The notes: generated by a model from the sequence alone, not told the origin. A stretch of DNA of 64,000 nt from Mucisphaera sp965279675 (GCF_965279675.1 NZ_CBDIIJ010000002.1:2666001-2730000), one strand, 5' to 3'. Positions 8,457 through 18,800 are shown, counted from the first letter of the stretch. A program made the numbers and translations.

Positions 8457-8957
8457 ATGGCCGCCACATCCCCACGCCCGCGCCGCGCCTTCACCCTGCT
8501 CGAAACCCTCATCGCCGCCTCCATCCTCGCCATCATCACCCTTGCACTCACCCAGGCCATGGCCGCAGGTCACATGCAGACCAACGCCGCCCTCGAACAG
8601 GCTCGCGCCACCACGCTCCTCGAAGCCATGATCGAAGAGGCCCTCATCCTTCCCTACCCCACCGGCACCGCGCCCACCGGAGTCCTCCCCCCAACCCGCA
8701 ACGCCTTCACCGATCTACGCCAGTACCACGACTACACCGAAGCACCCGGCACCCTCGTCGACCACGCCGGCACGACGCTGCCCCTGCCCTATCAGAACTT
8801 CCAGCGAACCGTCACCATCGCCGAAAACACCACCACCGCCATTGCCGACCTCGGCATCACCCTCACCGGACTCACCGTCGTCGTCCAGGTCTCACTACCC
8901 GACGGCCGCAACTGGTCCGCAGGCCGCTTCATCCCCGACCCCAACGGAGGCATCTGA
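8457..8957 (+). CDS. Pseudopilin, GspI/PilV-like
   Basis: A 166-residue prepilin with a short basic leader and the cut site RRAFTLLETLIAASILAI, where Glu5 of the mature protein is conserved. ATG at 8457 has a good AGGAGA site nine bases upstream. The C-terminal part is small and lacks further recognisable motifs. Its stop codon overlaps the next gene's ATG by one base, so I, J and K are translationally coupled. The group is orphan: no secretin, ATPase, major pseudopilin or prepilin peptidase is in the window. Confidence 0.75.
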   Translation: MAATSPRPRRAFTLLETLIAASILAIITLALTQAMAAGHMQTNAALEQARATTLLEAMIEEALILPYPTGTAPTGVLPPTRNAFTDLRQYHDYTEAPGTLVDHAGTTLPLPYQNFQRTVTIAENTTTAIADLGITLTGLTVVVQVSLPDGRNWSAGRFIPDPNGGI

Positions 8958-9541
8958 TGCACCGCGTCGCCTCCCGCCGAGCCCTCACACTCCTCGAACT
9001 CCTCATCGCCATCGCCGCAGCGAGCGTTATCGCTCTCGCCGGCACCACACTCCTCACCGCGCTCACCTACGCCGCCTCCGAGCAACGCGACCTCCGCGCC
9101 GTCGTCGGCAAATCCCTCGCCGTCGGAGCACGCCTCGGCGCCGAAGTCCGCGAAGCCCACCTCATCCTCGACGCCAACGACAACACCCTCATCCTCTGGC
9201 TCAACGACACCGACGACGATCAGCAGCCAGCCCTCTCCGAGATCCTCCGCATCGAAGCCGTTCCTACCGACAACACCCTCAAGACCTACGCCTTCGATCT
9301 AGCAGCGACCGACACCATCTACCCCCTCACCACCGACTTCATCGCCGAAACCACCGCCCGCATTGCCAGCGACGACATGACCCCACGCAACTGGTCCCGC
9401 GACGTCGCCGCCGCCACCTTCACCCTCGACAACCCCGACCCCCAACTCGCCCGCCTCCTCAGCTACCGCATCGACTTCACCACCGGCAACCTCACCGAAA
9501 CCTACGCCAACGCCACCGCCCTCCGAAACGGAGGCCCGTGA
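8957..9541 (+). CDS. Pseudopilin, GspJ/PilW-like
   Basis: A 194-residue prepilin with leader MHRVASRRA and the hydrophobic segment LTLLELLIAIAAASVIALAGTTLL. The usual Gly/Ala-Phe cut site is here Ala-Leu, still compatible with processing. The C-domain is beta-rich, with an acidic segment (LNDTDDDQQ) that might bind calcium as GspJ/GspK do. It shares one base with both neighbours (start with gspI stop, stop with gspK-like start), so the three are one translational unit. Confidence 0.7.
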   Translation: MHRVASRRALTLLELLIAIAAASVIALAGTTLLTALTYAASEQRDLRAVVGKSLAVGARLGAEVREAHLILDANDNTLILWLNDTDDDQQPALSEILRIEAVPTDNTLKTYAFDLAATDTIYPLTTDFIAETTARIASDDMTPRNWSRDVAAATFTLDNPDPQLARLLSYRIDFTTGNLTETYANATALRNGGP

Positions 9542-12500
9542 TGACCACTAGGACAAGCACTGACAAGCCCCAGGCGGAAGCCTGGGGGCCAATCCCGGGT
9601 TCCGCGAGCCCCACACGCAACCCTGAGGACAACCAAACCCGCCCCCCCCGAGGCGTCGCCCTCCTCCTCGTCCTCGCCCTCCTCGCCATCGGCAGCTCCA
9701 TGGCCCTCGCCTTCGTCTCCGCCCAATCCACCACCCTTGCCATCTCCGAAAACCTCCGCAAAAAACAACTCGCACGCACCAACGCCGAGATGACGCTCTA
9801 CGCCGTCTCCCGCTACCTCGAAGCCCAACCCGACTGGCGCAACCTCCTCACCGAAGGACAGATCGTCACCGGCTTCGCTGGCTCCACCGTCACCCTCAAC
9901 GACGGCATCGACACCAACGACGACGGCACCATCGATGGCGACAACGACCTCATCGACGACCCCACCGAGCCCATCACCCTCACTGTCACCACCACCGTCC
10001 AAGGCGTCTCCCACACCGTCTCCCGTGCCTTCTACCCCGCGATCGGAGCCGGCGGCCCAACCATCCTCATGATCGTCAACGACGAAACCAGCCTCTCCAC
10101 CCAGGAACAACTCCGCACCAACTTCCTCGGCGCCCGCGGCTACAACGTCGCCCTCGTCAACGCCTCCGCCCCTCAGCCCGACATAGATGCCGCCATCGAT
10201 GAAGCCGACATCATCTACATCCCAACCACCGCCAGCACCGCTTCTCTCGGCACCAAACTCAACGAGGCTTACCTCGGCATCGTCAGCGAGCCCGCCGCCC
10301 TCACCAACGAACTCGGCCTCACCGCCGCCAACTCCGCGCCCGCCAACGGCAACCAGATCACCCTCACCGACACCGCCCACCCCATCCTCGACGGCTTCGC
10401 CCCCGGCACCATCCCTATCACCACCAGCACCACATCCCTCGCACGCCACACCCCCTCCGTCAACGCCGACACCCGCTCCCTCGCCGACAACGCTTCCGGC
10501 TCCGCCATCCTCGCCATGGAAACCGCCAGCATCCGCCACGACAGCACCGTCACCCCCGCCCGACGCGTCGTCCTCCCCTGGGGCGGAACCTCCTTCGACT
10601 TCGCAAGTCTCAATAGCCAGGGCCAGACCATCCTCACCCAGGCCCTCGACTGGGCCGGTGCCGGCGCCTCACGCATCGGCAACGCCCGACTCCTCGCCTT
10701 CTACAACTTCATCCCAGGCGATCCCCTCCCGCCCCAACTCGTCGCCCATTGGCAACTCGACGACAACGCCCCCGACACCACTGGCGGAGGCATCCTCCTC
10801 GCCGACGACCTCAAGCTCTGGAACGGTTCATCCATCGACAGCTACAGCGCCGCCGCAGGACCCTACGGCGGCTCAAACATCGCACAGAACGCACATATCG
10901 CCACAAACGCCACCGACACGGCCAGCATCGAAGCCAACGCAGGAACCATCGCCGGCGACGTCGCCATCGGCCCCTCAGGATCCATCCCCGATGTCATCCG
11001 CCTATACGCCGGAGCCACCATCACCGGCACTACCGATACCCTCGACAACCCTATCACCATCACTGCGCTCACCACCTTCACCGACATCACCACCTCCTTA
11101 GGCGACCGCACCGACGACACGTCTGCCACCATCGGCACCGACGGCGTCCAGACCAACCTCCGCTACAACAACTGGACCCTCAACGCAGGCGCAATCATCA
11201 CCATCCACGGCCAGGTCCGCATCCGCGTCGACCAGTTCCTCACCCTCAACGACGGCCAGATCCTCCTGGCCCCCAACGCCACCCTAGACATCGCCATCGC
11301 CAACGACGTCACTCTCCACAACAACACCGCCATCAACCCCGACACCACCCGCACCGCCGACCTCAGCCTAAGAATCACCAACCCTGCCGCCGATCTCACG
11401 CTCGACAACGCCTCCATCGCCGGCCAGATCGACACCGCCGGATCCATCACCCTCGACAATGGCTCCACCCTCTACGGCTCGATCATCAGCGGCAACGACA
11501 TCATCGCGAACAACGGCAGCATCCACCTCGACACCGACCTCCCCTCCGTCATCGATCCCAACCCATCCATCACCATCGCCGACGCCCGAAACGCCAACCC
11601 CGGCACCACCTCCGGCCCCATCCTCGCCGACCAACCCGGCCACACCCCAGCCAGCGACGCCATCACCTTCAACGGCACCGACACCCACATCGAAGTCCCC
11701 CACGACAACAGCCTGTCACTCTATCGGGGAACCATCAGTTTCTGGTTCCGTGCCAATGACCTGACGGATAGACAAGGTCTCATCACCAAGGATGCCTCAG
11801 GCCGCAGCCAGGGCGGGCACCTGCGAATCGAACTGGATGACAACCGTCTCCGCGTCACAAGCGAATCAAAAAGCAGCACATATTCGATCCAGTCAGCATC
11901 CGACCTGAGCACCGATACCTGGTATCACGCCGCCTATCTCTTCGGCCCCTCCGGCATGCGCCTCTATATAGACGGAGCGCTTGTCGATACGGATAGCCAC
12001 TCCGGCACCATCGGCGATTCAACCGGCGGACCCGGCAACACCGAGCGCTGGGCATTCGCCGCAAGCAACGAAAACAGCTCAGCCGGCAGCAACAACAATC
12101 TCACCAACTTCTTCGACGGACGACTCGACGACATACGCATCTACACCGACGAACTAAGCACCACCCAGCTAGCCCAGATCATCGCAGCCCAGGAACCGTC
12201 ACCAGAGCCCAACCCGGCCCTGGTCGAAGATCGATCCGGCTACGGCGTCCCCGCAAACCTCTACATCAACGACCCCGACCACATCACTTGGATCGATGGC
12301 GGCGGGATCCTGATCAACTCGCATACCTCCATCGACTCGCCGGGCCCAGTCGAGAAGCTCGCCAAAGCCATCAACGACAAACGGGAATTCTCACTCGTCG
12401 TCGACTACCACCCCAACAACATCACCAGCTACGACCAGGATCTCGTCAGCTATCAGACGACCGATTCGCAAACCAATGTCGAAGTCGAACAGCGCTACGC

Positions 12501-12873
12501 CCGCTTCAATATCAAGATAAGACGAGATTCAGGCTACACATCCACAGCATCGAGCAACATCTTGTCCGGTCAACGCGAGGTCATGGTCATCACCCACGAC
12601 GGAACCACACTCCGTTGGTACCTCGATGGCGTCGAGAGATTCTCTGTCGGCTCAGGTGGTGCACCTAATTTCCTTCTCGGTTCCGATCTCACACTCGCGG
12701 CAGACGGCAACGGCCGAGGAAGAGAAAACTATCTCGGTCGTATCTACCGCGTCGCCTTCTACGACGGCGCCCTCTCCGAACAGGAGATCGTCGGCGCCTA
12801 CAGCCAGCCCTCCAACTTCGCCGGCAACGCACCCGCAAGACCCGCACGCTGGGTCTGGAACGAACGCGAATAA
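9541..12873 (+). CDS. Giant GspK/PilX-like minor pseudopilin with LamG domains
   Basis: A 1,110-residue protein. After about 37 polar residues comes PRGVALLLVLALLAIGSS, the start of GspK/PilX pseudopilins, which lack the FTLxE motif. Residues about 65-170 look like a pilin body with an Asp-rich stretch (DTNDDGTIDGDND). Residues about 170-380 form an alpha/beta domain. A LamG-like opening (LVAHWQLDD) is near residue 401; about 300 residues of repetitive beta-strand sequence then intervene. LamG motifs (FNGTDTHIEV, FWFRAN, WYHAAYLF, FFDGRLDDIRIYTDEL) run from about 710 to 880, and a second LamG-like unit follows to about 1090. Normal GspK is about 300 residues. A surface adhesin or glycan-binding pilus tip is the likely role, by inference. 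Confidence 0.75.
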   Translation: MTTRTSTDKPQAEAWGPIPGSASPTRNPEDNQTRPPRGVALLLVLALLAIGSSMALAFVSAQSTTLAISENLRKKQLARTNAEMTLYAVSRYLEAQPDWRNLLTEGQIVTGFAGSTVTLNDGIDTNDDGTIDGDNDLIDDPTEPITLTVTTTVQGVSHTVSRAFYPAIGAGGPTILMIVNDETSLSTQEQLRTNFLGARGYNVALVNASAPQPDIDAAIDEADIIYIPTTASTASLGTKLNEAYLGIVSEPAALTNELGLTAANSAPANGNQITLTDTAHPILDGFAPGTIPITTSTTSLARHTPSVNADTRSLADNASGSAILAMETASIRHDSTVTPARRVVLPWGGTSFDFASLNSQGQTILTQALDWAGAGASRIGNARLLAFYNFIPGDPLPPQLVAHWQLDDNAPDTTGGGILLADDLKLWNGSSIDSYSAAAGPYGGSNIAQNAHIATNATDTASIEANAGTIAGDVAIGPSGSIPDVIRLYAGATITGTTDTLDNPITITALTTFTDITTSLGDRTDDTSATIGTDGVQTNLRYNNWTLNAGAIITIHGQVRIRVDQFLTLNDGQILLAPNATLDIAIANDVTLHNNTAINPDTTRTADLSLRITNPAADLTLDNASIAGQIDTAGSITLDNGSTLYGSIISGNDIIANNGSIHLDTDLPSVIDPNPSITIADARNANPGTTSGPILADQPGHTPASDAITFNGTDTHIEVPHDNSLSLYRGTISFWFRANDLTDRQGLITKDASGRSQGGHLRIELDDNRLRVTSESKSSTYSIQSASDLSTDTWYHAAYLFGPSGMRLYIDGALVDTDSHSGTIGDSTGGPGNTERWAFAASNENSSAGSNNNLTNFFDGRLDDIRIYTDELSTTQLAQIIAAQEPSPEPNPALVEDRSGYGVPANLYINDPDHITWIDGGGILINSHTSIDSPGPVEKLAKAINDKREFSLVVDYHPNNITSYDQDLVSYQTTDSQTNVEVEQRYARFNIKIRRDSGYTSTASSNILSGQREVMVITHDGTTLRWYLDGVERFSVGSGGAPNFLLGSDLTLAADGNGRGRENYLGRIYRVAFYDGALSEQEIVGAYSQPSNFAGNAPARPARWVWNERE
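9568..9587 (+). repeat. Perfect hairpin with GGAA tetraloop inside the 5' coding region
   Basis: CCCCAGGC and GCCTGGGG flank GGAA, giving an eight-base-pair perfect stem with a GNRA-type loop, starting 27 bases after the ATG of the GspK-like gene. Its position could affect translation of that gene. It may instead be a REP-like palindrome that inserted in frame in a low-constraint N-terminal region. Confidence 0.55.
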
Positions 12874-12887
12874 CTCAAACAAAAAAA

Positions 12888-12913
12888 CGAGCCGCACCTC
12901 TCGGCACGGCTCG
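12888..12913. terminator. Bidirectional terminator between gspK-like gene and ndk
   Basis: CGAGCCG (12888-12894) pairs with CGGCTCG (12907-12913). A run of seven A's immediately to the left supplies the U-tract for the minus-strand ndk transcript, and TTTAGTTTT to the right serves the plus strand. Confidence 0.7.
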
Positions 12914-12947
12914 CATGATTTAGTTTTCTGAAAGGGGAGGAGGGGGG

Positions 12948-13409
12948 TTACAGATCCGAGGGATCGTAAACCCACTGATCCTTCGCCCGCTCCGTCGCAT
13001 CAAACCCACCATCCGGGAACCACAGCTTCAACTCACGCTCCGCCGACGCCGCCGAGTCCGAACCATGAATCAGGTTGTAACCACCCGACATCCCGAAGTC
13101 CCCGCGGATCGTTCCCGGCTCTGCCTTCTGCCCGTTGGTCGCACCGATCAGCTTCCGGCAGACCGCGATCGCGTTCACACCCCGGACCGCCAGCACCACC
13201 ACAGGCGAACTCGTCACAAACGAAAGCAGCCCCTCAAAGAACGGCTTGCCCGCATGCTCCGCATAGTGCTTTTCCGCCAGATCACGCGGGATCACCATCA
13301 TCTTCATCGCAACCAGCGACAGACCCTTCCGCTCAAAACGGCTCAGAATCTCACCGCACAAGCCACGCTGCACCGCGTCAGGCTTCAGAATAATCAGCGT
13401 CGTTTCCAT
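12948..13409 (-). CDS. ndk: Nucleoside diphosphate kinase
   Basis: A 153-residue Ndk, transferring the gamma phosphate of ATP to NDPs through a phosphohistidine. The active-site His is in NLIHGSDS near residue 117, and TLIILKPDAVQRG at the N-terminus and GDFGMS are typical. The ATG at 13409 sits six bases after GAGGAG; the GTG one codon upstream is a worse fit. It is about 15 residues longer at the C-terminus than the E. coli enzyme, as in many deep-branching bacteria. It converges with the GspK-like gene and is divergent from the 3D-domain gene. Confidence 0.95.
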   Translation of the reverse strand: METTLIILKPDAVQRGLCGEILSRFERKGLSLVAMKMMVIPRDLAEKHYAEHAGKPFFEGLLSFVTSSPVVVLAVRGVNAIAVCRKLIGATNGQKAEPGTIRGDFGMSGGYNLIHGSDSAASAERELKLWFPDGGFDATERAKDQWVYDPSDL

Positions 13410-13787
13410 CACAGGCTCCTCAATCAGTTGGTGTCATCAAAACAAGGCAAGCCCAGAAACCCTCACCACCAGCCAGCACCGGCGAGAAGGCCAAAAGCAG
13501 GGAAGGGGGGCGGGGGAGGTGTTATCCCCCAAGCCTAACCCGATCGCAACCCCGTAAACCGCCCTGAAGCGCTGTCAGGCCCGTAACGAGCCAACTAGGA
13601 AGGAAAAACCGTGCCGATCGTGACATCTGGTTAAGCAGGGCAAACTTCCACCCGACATTCCAATTAGAACAATTTTGACGTCCCCGAAGTCAGGACTTTC
13701 AGTAGCAAACCACACGAACACAACGTGAATCATGTTCCGGTGCTACAATGGGATATCCACCGGGACGCGTCCCAGGAGCTTGCCGTC
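13410..13787. other. Divergent intergenic region between ndk and the 3D-domain gene
   Basis: About 378 bases with no gene. It holds a perfect six-base-pair hairpin (GGGGGA at 13512-13517, TCCCCC at 13525-13530), an AT-rich stretch around 13655-13680 and the short inverted repeat AAGTC-AG-GACTT at 13687-13698. TGCTACAAT at 13741-13749 is a fair extended -10 for the downstream gene, but no -35 is clear. Confidence 0.4.
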
Positions 13788-14501
13788 ATGAGCCAACCCA
13801 GCCAGCTGCTAAACAACAGCTTCGCCAATGCCGGCGCAGAAAAGCTCTCCAGACTTCAGCGGCGAATCCGCCGCACATGGATGACGCTCGGCATCGCCGC
13901 CGCCGCCATGGCAGGACTCTTTATCGGCGCTGCCACCGCCGTTCTCTTGAATCCTGACCAGAACGCCAGCGGGCTCACCCTCCTCGCCATCGACAAGGAA
14001 GCCGCCGCTCTCGCTCAGGCACAGCACACCTCGGACGAACCCGAACTTACCGAGGAAGACCTCGACCTCACCACCCACCTCCTCCCGGTCGACACCGACC
14101 CCGGCACCATCGAGTTCGCCGGCAAGAGCTACCGGCTCCTCGGCGAAGTCGAAATGACCGTCACCGCCTACAGCCCCGATGAACGCTCCTGTGGACCCTG
14201 GAACGACGGCTTCACCGCCTCCGGCTACAGCGTCTGGACCAACGGCATGCGCCTCGTCGCCGCCGACACCCGACTACTGCCCTTCGGCACCGTCCTCACC
14301 ATCCCCGGCTACAACAACGAGCAGCCCGTCCAGGTCCTCGACCGAGGCGGCGCCATCAAGGGCTACCGACTCGACGTCCTCTTCGCCACACACGAAGCCG
14401 CCATCCAGTGGGGCGTGCGCAAAATCCGTGTCGGCGTCTGGGCCGATCAGAACGGTTCCACCGCAGCACTGCCCATCACACTCCTGCGCACCGGCGGCTG
14501 A
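13788..14501 (+). CDS. Membrane-anchored 3D (double-psi beta-barrel) domain protein
   Basis: A 237-residue protein from ATG 13788, which has AGGAG ten bases upstream. A basic N-terminus and one transmembrane segment (about residues 32-52) anchor it to the inner membrane. The C-terminal 100 residues form a 3D domain, named for three conserved aspartates as in MltA and YuiC: VTAYSP, ADTRLLPFGT and VLDRGGAIKGYRLDV are visible. 3D domains act on peptidoglycan, so a lytic transglycosylase-like role at the cell wall is likely. The linker (residues 60-110) is acidic. The frame could extend to 13725, without a ribosome site. Confidence 0.75.
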   Translation: MSQPSQLLNNSFANAGAEKLSRLQRRIRRTWMTLGIAAAAMAGLFIGAATAVLLNPDQNASGLTLLAIDKEAAALAQAQHTSDEPELTEEDLDLTTHLLPVDTDPGTIEFAGKSYRLLGEVEMTVTAYSPDERSCGPWNDGFTASGYSVWTNGMRLVAADTRLLPFGTVLTIPGYNNEQPVQVLDRGGAIKGYRLDVLFATHEAAIQWGVRKIRVGVWADQNGSTAALPITLLRTGG

Positions 14502-14610
14502 ATCACGCCCTCACCAAAACCAAACAACCCCGTTTGACGCCATCCGGCCGCAGGTCTAACGTGACCCCGCCTGAGCACGACGCTCAAGCCCCCGCTCACG
14601 AGGTTGTGAC

Positions 14611-15816
14611 GTGTCGGCTAACAACAAAAAACTGTGGGTTGTCTTCGCGCTGGTCGCTCTGATCCCAGCCACCCTATCCATCATCGCCACCTACGCCCTC
14701 GTCACCTACGCGACGACGCAGGAAGAGCAGGCCGGTCCACCGCCGGGCGAAATGGGCGGGCCCCCACCAGCCTCCGTCATCGTCGCACCCGTCCGTCAGC
14801 AAACCATCAGCCGGACCCAGCAGATCACCGGCCGCCTCCGCGAAATCCGCAGAGCCCAGGTCGCCGCCGAAGTCGAAGGACGCATCACCGACCTCCCCGT
14901 CGAAGTCGGCGACACCGTCACCGCCGGCCAGACCCTACTCGCACGCATCGACGGCATCTGGGCCAGCCTCGACCTCGAAGCCGCCGAAGCCGAGATCGTC
15001 TCCATCCAGGTCAGCCGCGACCAGGCCCAGCGAGACCTCGACCAACTCATCCAACTCCGCGAAACGCGCTCCGCCGTCGAGAAGGAAGTCGAAGACCAAC
15101 GCGCCCTCGTCGCCTCCTACGACGCAGCCCTCCGCGCCGCCGAAGCACGACGCAACCGCGCCCGCCAATCCGTCGAACGCGTCGAAGTCCTCGCCCCTTT
15201 CGACGGCCGCGTCACCGCCAAGCACGCCGAAGTCGGCGAGTGGGCCGAGCTCGGAGCCGAACTCGTTGAGGTTGTCTCCACAGGACAAATCGACGCCGAA
15301 GCCGATGTCCCCGAGAGCCTCGTCGCCCAGATCGAAATCGGCCAGCAGGTCGAGGTCGAAATCGAATCCCTCGGCACCGTCAAAACAGGCGAGATCGTCG
15401 CCATCGCACCCGACGCCGACAACATGGCACGCACTTTCCCCGTCAAGATCCGACTCGACGACCACGACGGCAAGCTCCTCGCCGGCATGAGTGTCCAGGC
15501 CCGCATGCCCGTCGGCCCACCCGCCGACGTCCTGCTCGTCCCCCGCGACGCCGTCCAGTTCGGCACCGGCACACCCACCGTCTGGATCGTCGTACCCACC
15601 GACAGCATGCCCATGACCCTCCCCGTCGTCGTCAACATCCTCTTCCCCTACGCCGACGGCTACGCCGTACGCCAGGCACCAGGCGGACCCCAGGGACCAC
15701 CCCTCATGCCCGGCACCTCCGTCGTCACCCAGGGCGCCGAATGGCTCTTCCCCACAAGGCCACTCATCCTCCAGCCCGAAGACACCCAGACCGCCAACGC
15801 CATACCGCAACCCTAG
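14611..15816 (+). CDS. RND efflux periplasmic adaptor (membrane fusion protein)
   Basis: A 401-residue HlyD/AcrA-type adaptor that links an inner-membrane pump to the outer membrane. The N-terminal anchor is at residues about 6-30, followed by a Pro/Gly-rich linker. The split lipoyl motif (RRAQVAAEVEGRITDLPVEVG and the matching VLAPFDGRVTAKHAEVGEW) flanks an alpha-helical hairpin of about 80 residues. The beta-barrel and membrane-proximal domains follow. GTG start at 14611. The pump gene follows after 39 bases. No TolC-type outer-membrane gene is in the window. Confidence 0.88.
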   Translation: MSANNKKLWVVFALVALIPATLSIIATYALVTYATTQEEQAGPPPGEMGGPPPASVIVAPVRQQTISRTQQITGRLREIRRAQVAAEVEGRITDLPVEVGDTVTAGQTLLARIDGIWASLDLEAAEAEIVSIQVSRDQAQRDLDQLIQLRETRSAVEKEVEDQRALVASYDAALRAAEARRNRARQSVERVEVLAPFDGRVTAKHAEVGEWAELGAELVEVVSTGQIDAEADVPESLVAQIEIGQQVEVEIESLGTVKTGEIVAIAPDADNMARTFPVKIRLDDHDGKLLAGMSVQARMPVGPPADVLLVPRDAVQFGTGTPTVWIVVPTDSMPMTLPVVVNILFPYADGYAVRQAPGGPQGPPLMPGTSVVTQGAEWLFPTRPLILQPEDTQTANAIPQP

Positions 15817-15855
15817 TCCTCACGACAACCTCCGCTGCCTCCGAGACACACCCAC

Positions 15856-18800
15856 GTGGACATCATCCGCTTCGCCATCGACAACCCCGTCAAGATCACG
15901 GTTGGCGTCATCCTCCTCGTCCTCTTCGGATGGGTCTCACTACTCAGCACCCCCGTCCAGCTCACTCCCAACGTCGACCCCACCATCATCACGGTCAACA
16001 CCGAGTGGACCGGACGAAGCCCCGAAGAAATCGAACGCGAGATCATCGAGCCACAGGAAGACGTCCTCAAAAACGTCGACAACCTCATCACCATGACCGC
16101 CCGGGCCAACCAGGGCGAAGCCGAAATCGAACTCGAATTCACCGTCGGCACCGACCTCCAGGCCGCCCGCGTCGAAGTCTCCGACTCCCTCCGCGAAGTC
16201 CCCGAATACCCGCCCGACGCCGAAGAACCCGTCATCACCTCAGGCGAAGCCGGAGCCGGAAGCCCCATCGCATGGCTCCTCCTCGAAGACCGTAACAAGG
16301 TATTCAACGTCCAGCACCTTGGCGACCAGATCGAAGAACGCATCAAGCCCGCCCTCGAACGCATCGCCGGCGTCTCCGAAGTCCGCGTCTATGGCGGCAC
16401 CGACCGCGAAGTACACATCGAGTTCGACCCCGAGGCCATCGCCCAGCGAAGAGTCACCGTCGATGAACTCCGCGACGCACTCATCCGGGAAAACATCAAC
16501 ATCTCAGCCGGCGACCTCGCCGAAGGCCGCTACACCACGCAGGTCCGAACCGTCGGCCAATACGACGACCTCGATCAGATCCGAGACACCGTCGTCACCA
16601 CCGACATACAAGGCGGCCCCATCCGCATCCGCGACCTCGCCACCGTCACACAGACCTTCGAAGAAAGACGCTCATTCGTCCGCTCCCGAGGCCAGGTCTC
16701 CATCGCCATGCCCGTCTACCTCGAACCCGGGGCCAACGTCATCACCGTGATGGAAGGCGTCCGCCAACGCATCCAGGAAGTCAACGACACCCTCCTCCCC
16801 CAACTCGCTCTCCTCACCCAGGAAGCCAACCAACTCCAAACCCCGCCCGACCTCGCCATCCGACAGGTCTACGACGAAACCGTCTACATCTACGACGCCA
16901 TCGGACTCGTACAGTCCAACCTCTACATAGGCGGGACACTCGCCATCCTCGGCCTCCTCGTCTTTCTCCGCTCCGGCCGACCCGTCCTCGTCATCGCCGT
17001 CTCCATCCCCATCTCCGTCATCGGCACCTTCGTTGTCATGTACGCCGCCGGACGCAACGTCAACGTCATCTCCCTCGCCGGCCTCGCCTTCGCCGTCGGC
17101 ATGGTCGTCGACAACGCCATCGTCGTCCTCGAAAACATCGACCGCCACCTCGCCATGGGCAAGAAGCCCCGCGTCGCCGCCTACGACGCCTCCAGGGAAG
17201 TCTGGGGAGCCATCCTCGCCTCCACCCTCACCACCCTCGCCGTCTTCGTCCCCGTCCTGACCATCCAGGAAGAAGCTGGCCAGCTCTTCCGCGACATCGC
17301 CCTCGCCGTCTGCGCAGCCGTCACCCTCTCACTCATCGTCGCCATCACCGTCATCCCCACCGTCTGCGCCCGCTTTCTCAAAACCAAAAAACAAAAATCA
17401 CACGACACTCAACAAAGCTTCGGCCTCAAAGCCATCGGCAACGAAATCACCAACACCTTCTCAAACGGGATCGACCTCCTCCTCGCACCCGGCCCCGGAC
17501 CAATCCTCGGCCGCATCCTCATCGTCGCCTCCTTCGTCCTCATCTCCCTGGGCGGCGCAGCCATCCTCATGCCCCCCACCGACTATCTCCCCCGAGGCAA
17601 CCAGAACCTCGTCTTTGGCATCCTCATCATCCCCCCCGGTTACGACGTCGCCACCACCGAAGACATCGCCCTGCGAGTCGAATCACAACTCGAACCCTTC
17701 TGGCTCGCCGAAACAACCGAGCAGGCCGCCGCCATCGAACCCCTCCTCGACCCCTTCACCCAGCAACCCATCACCGACGTCCCCCCGATGGAGAACTACT
17801 TCTTCGTCACGTTCAATGGCGGCGCCTTCCACGGCGCAACCAGCGCTGACAAAAACAAAATCCAACCCCTCGCACCCCTCCTCTCCTCCGCCTCCACCGA
17901 CAGCTGGGGCATGGGCTTCGCCCAGCAGACCTCACTCTTCGGCAGGGGGGCCGCCGGCTCCCGATCCATCGACATCGATATCGTCGGCGAATCCCTCGAA
18001 TCCGTCCGCGCCGCCGCCACCGCCATACAGGGAGAAGTCCTCGCCGACTACGGACCCATGGCCGTCCAGCCCGATCCCACCAACTTCGATCGACCCGCCC
18101 GAGAAATCCGCTTCACCATCGATCGCGTCAAAGCCGCCGACCTCGGCATCGACGTCCAGGCACTCGGAAACGCCGTCGCCGCTCTCGTCGATGGCGTCAT
18201 CGTCGGCGACTTCCGCATCGCCGGTGAATCCATCGACATACGCGCCATGGCCAACGCCAACATCGCCGGCGAACCCGAACGCATCGCCGACCTCCCCCTC
18301 GCCTACCGAACACCCTCAGGTGAACTAGGCGTCATCCCCGTCTCCTCCGTCGCCACCTTCAGCTACGCCCAGGCACCCCAGCAGATCCTCCGCATCGAAG
18401 AACAGAAAGCCGTCACCCTCACCGTCACACCCCCCGACAACGTCGCCCTCGAAACCGCCACCAACGACCTCAACGCCACCATCGCTTCCCTCCGCCAGCA
18501 AGGCCGCATCACCACCGACATCGCCGTCGACCTCACAGGCTCCGCCACCAAACTCGAAGAAGTCCGCGAAGCCCTCATCGGCTCCTGGTACGGCTGGACC
18601 CGCGAGACCATCCGCTCCGTCGGCCTCAGCCGCATGTTCCTCGCCGTCCTCGTCGTCTTCCTCCTCATGGCCGCACTCTTCGAAAGCTACTTCTACCCAC
18701 TCGTCGTCATGATCGCCGTCCCCCTTGCCACGCTAGGCGGCTTCCTCGGCCTCGCCATCGTCCACGCCTTCGAAGAAACCCAACTCCTCGATGTCCTCAC

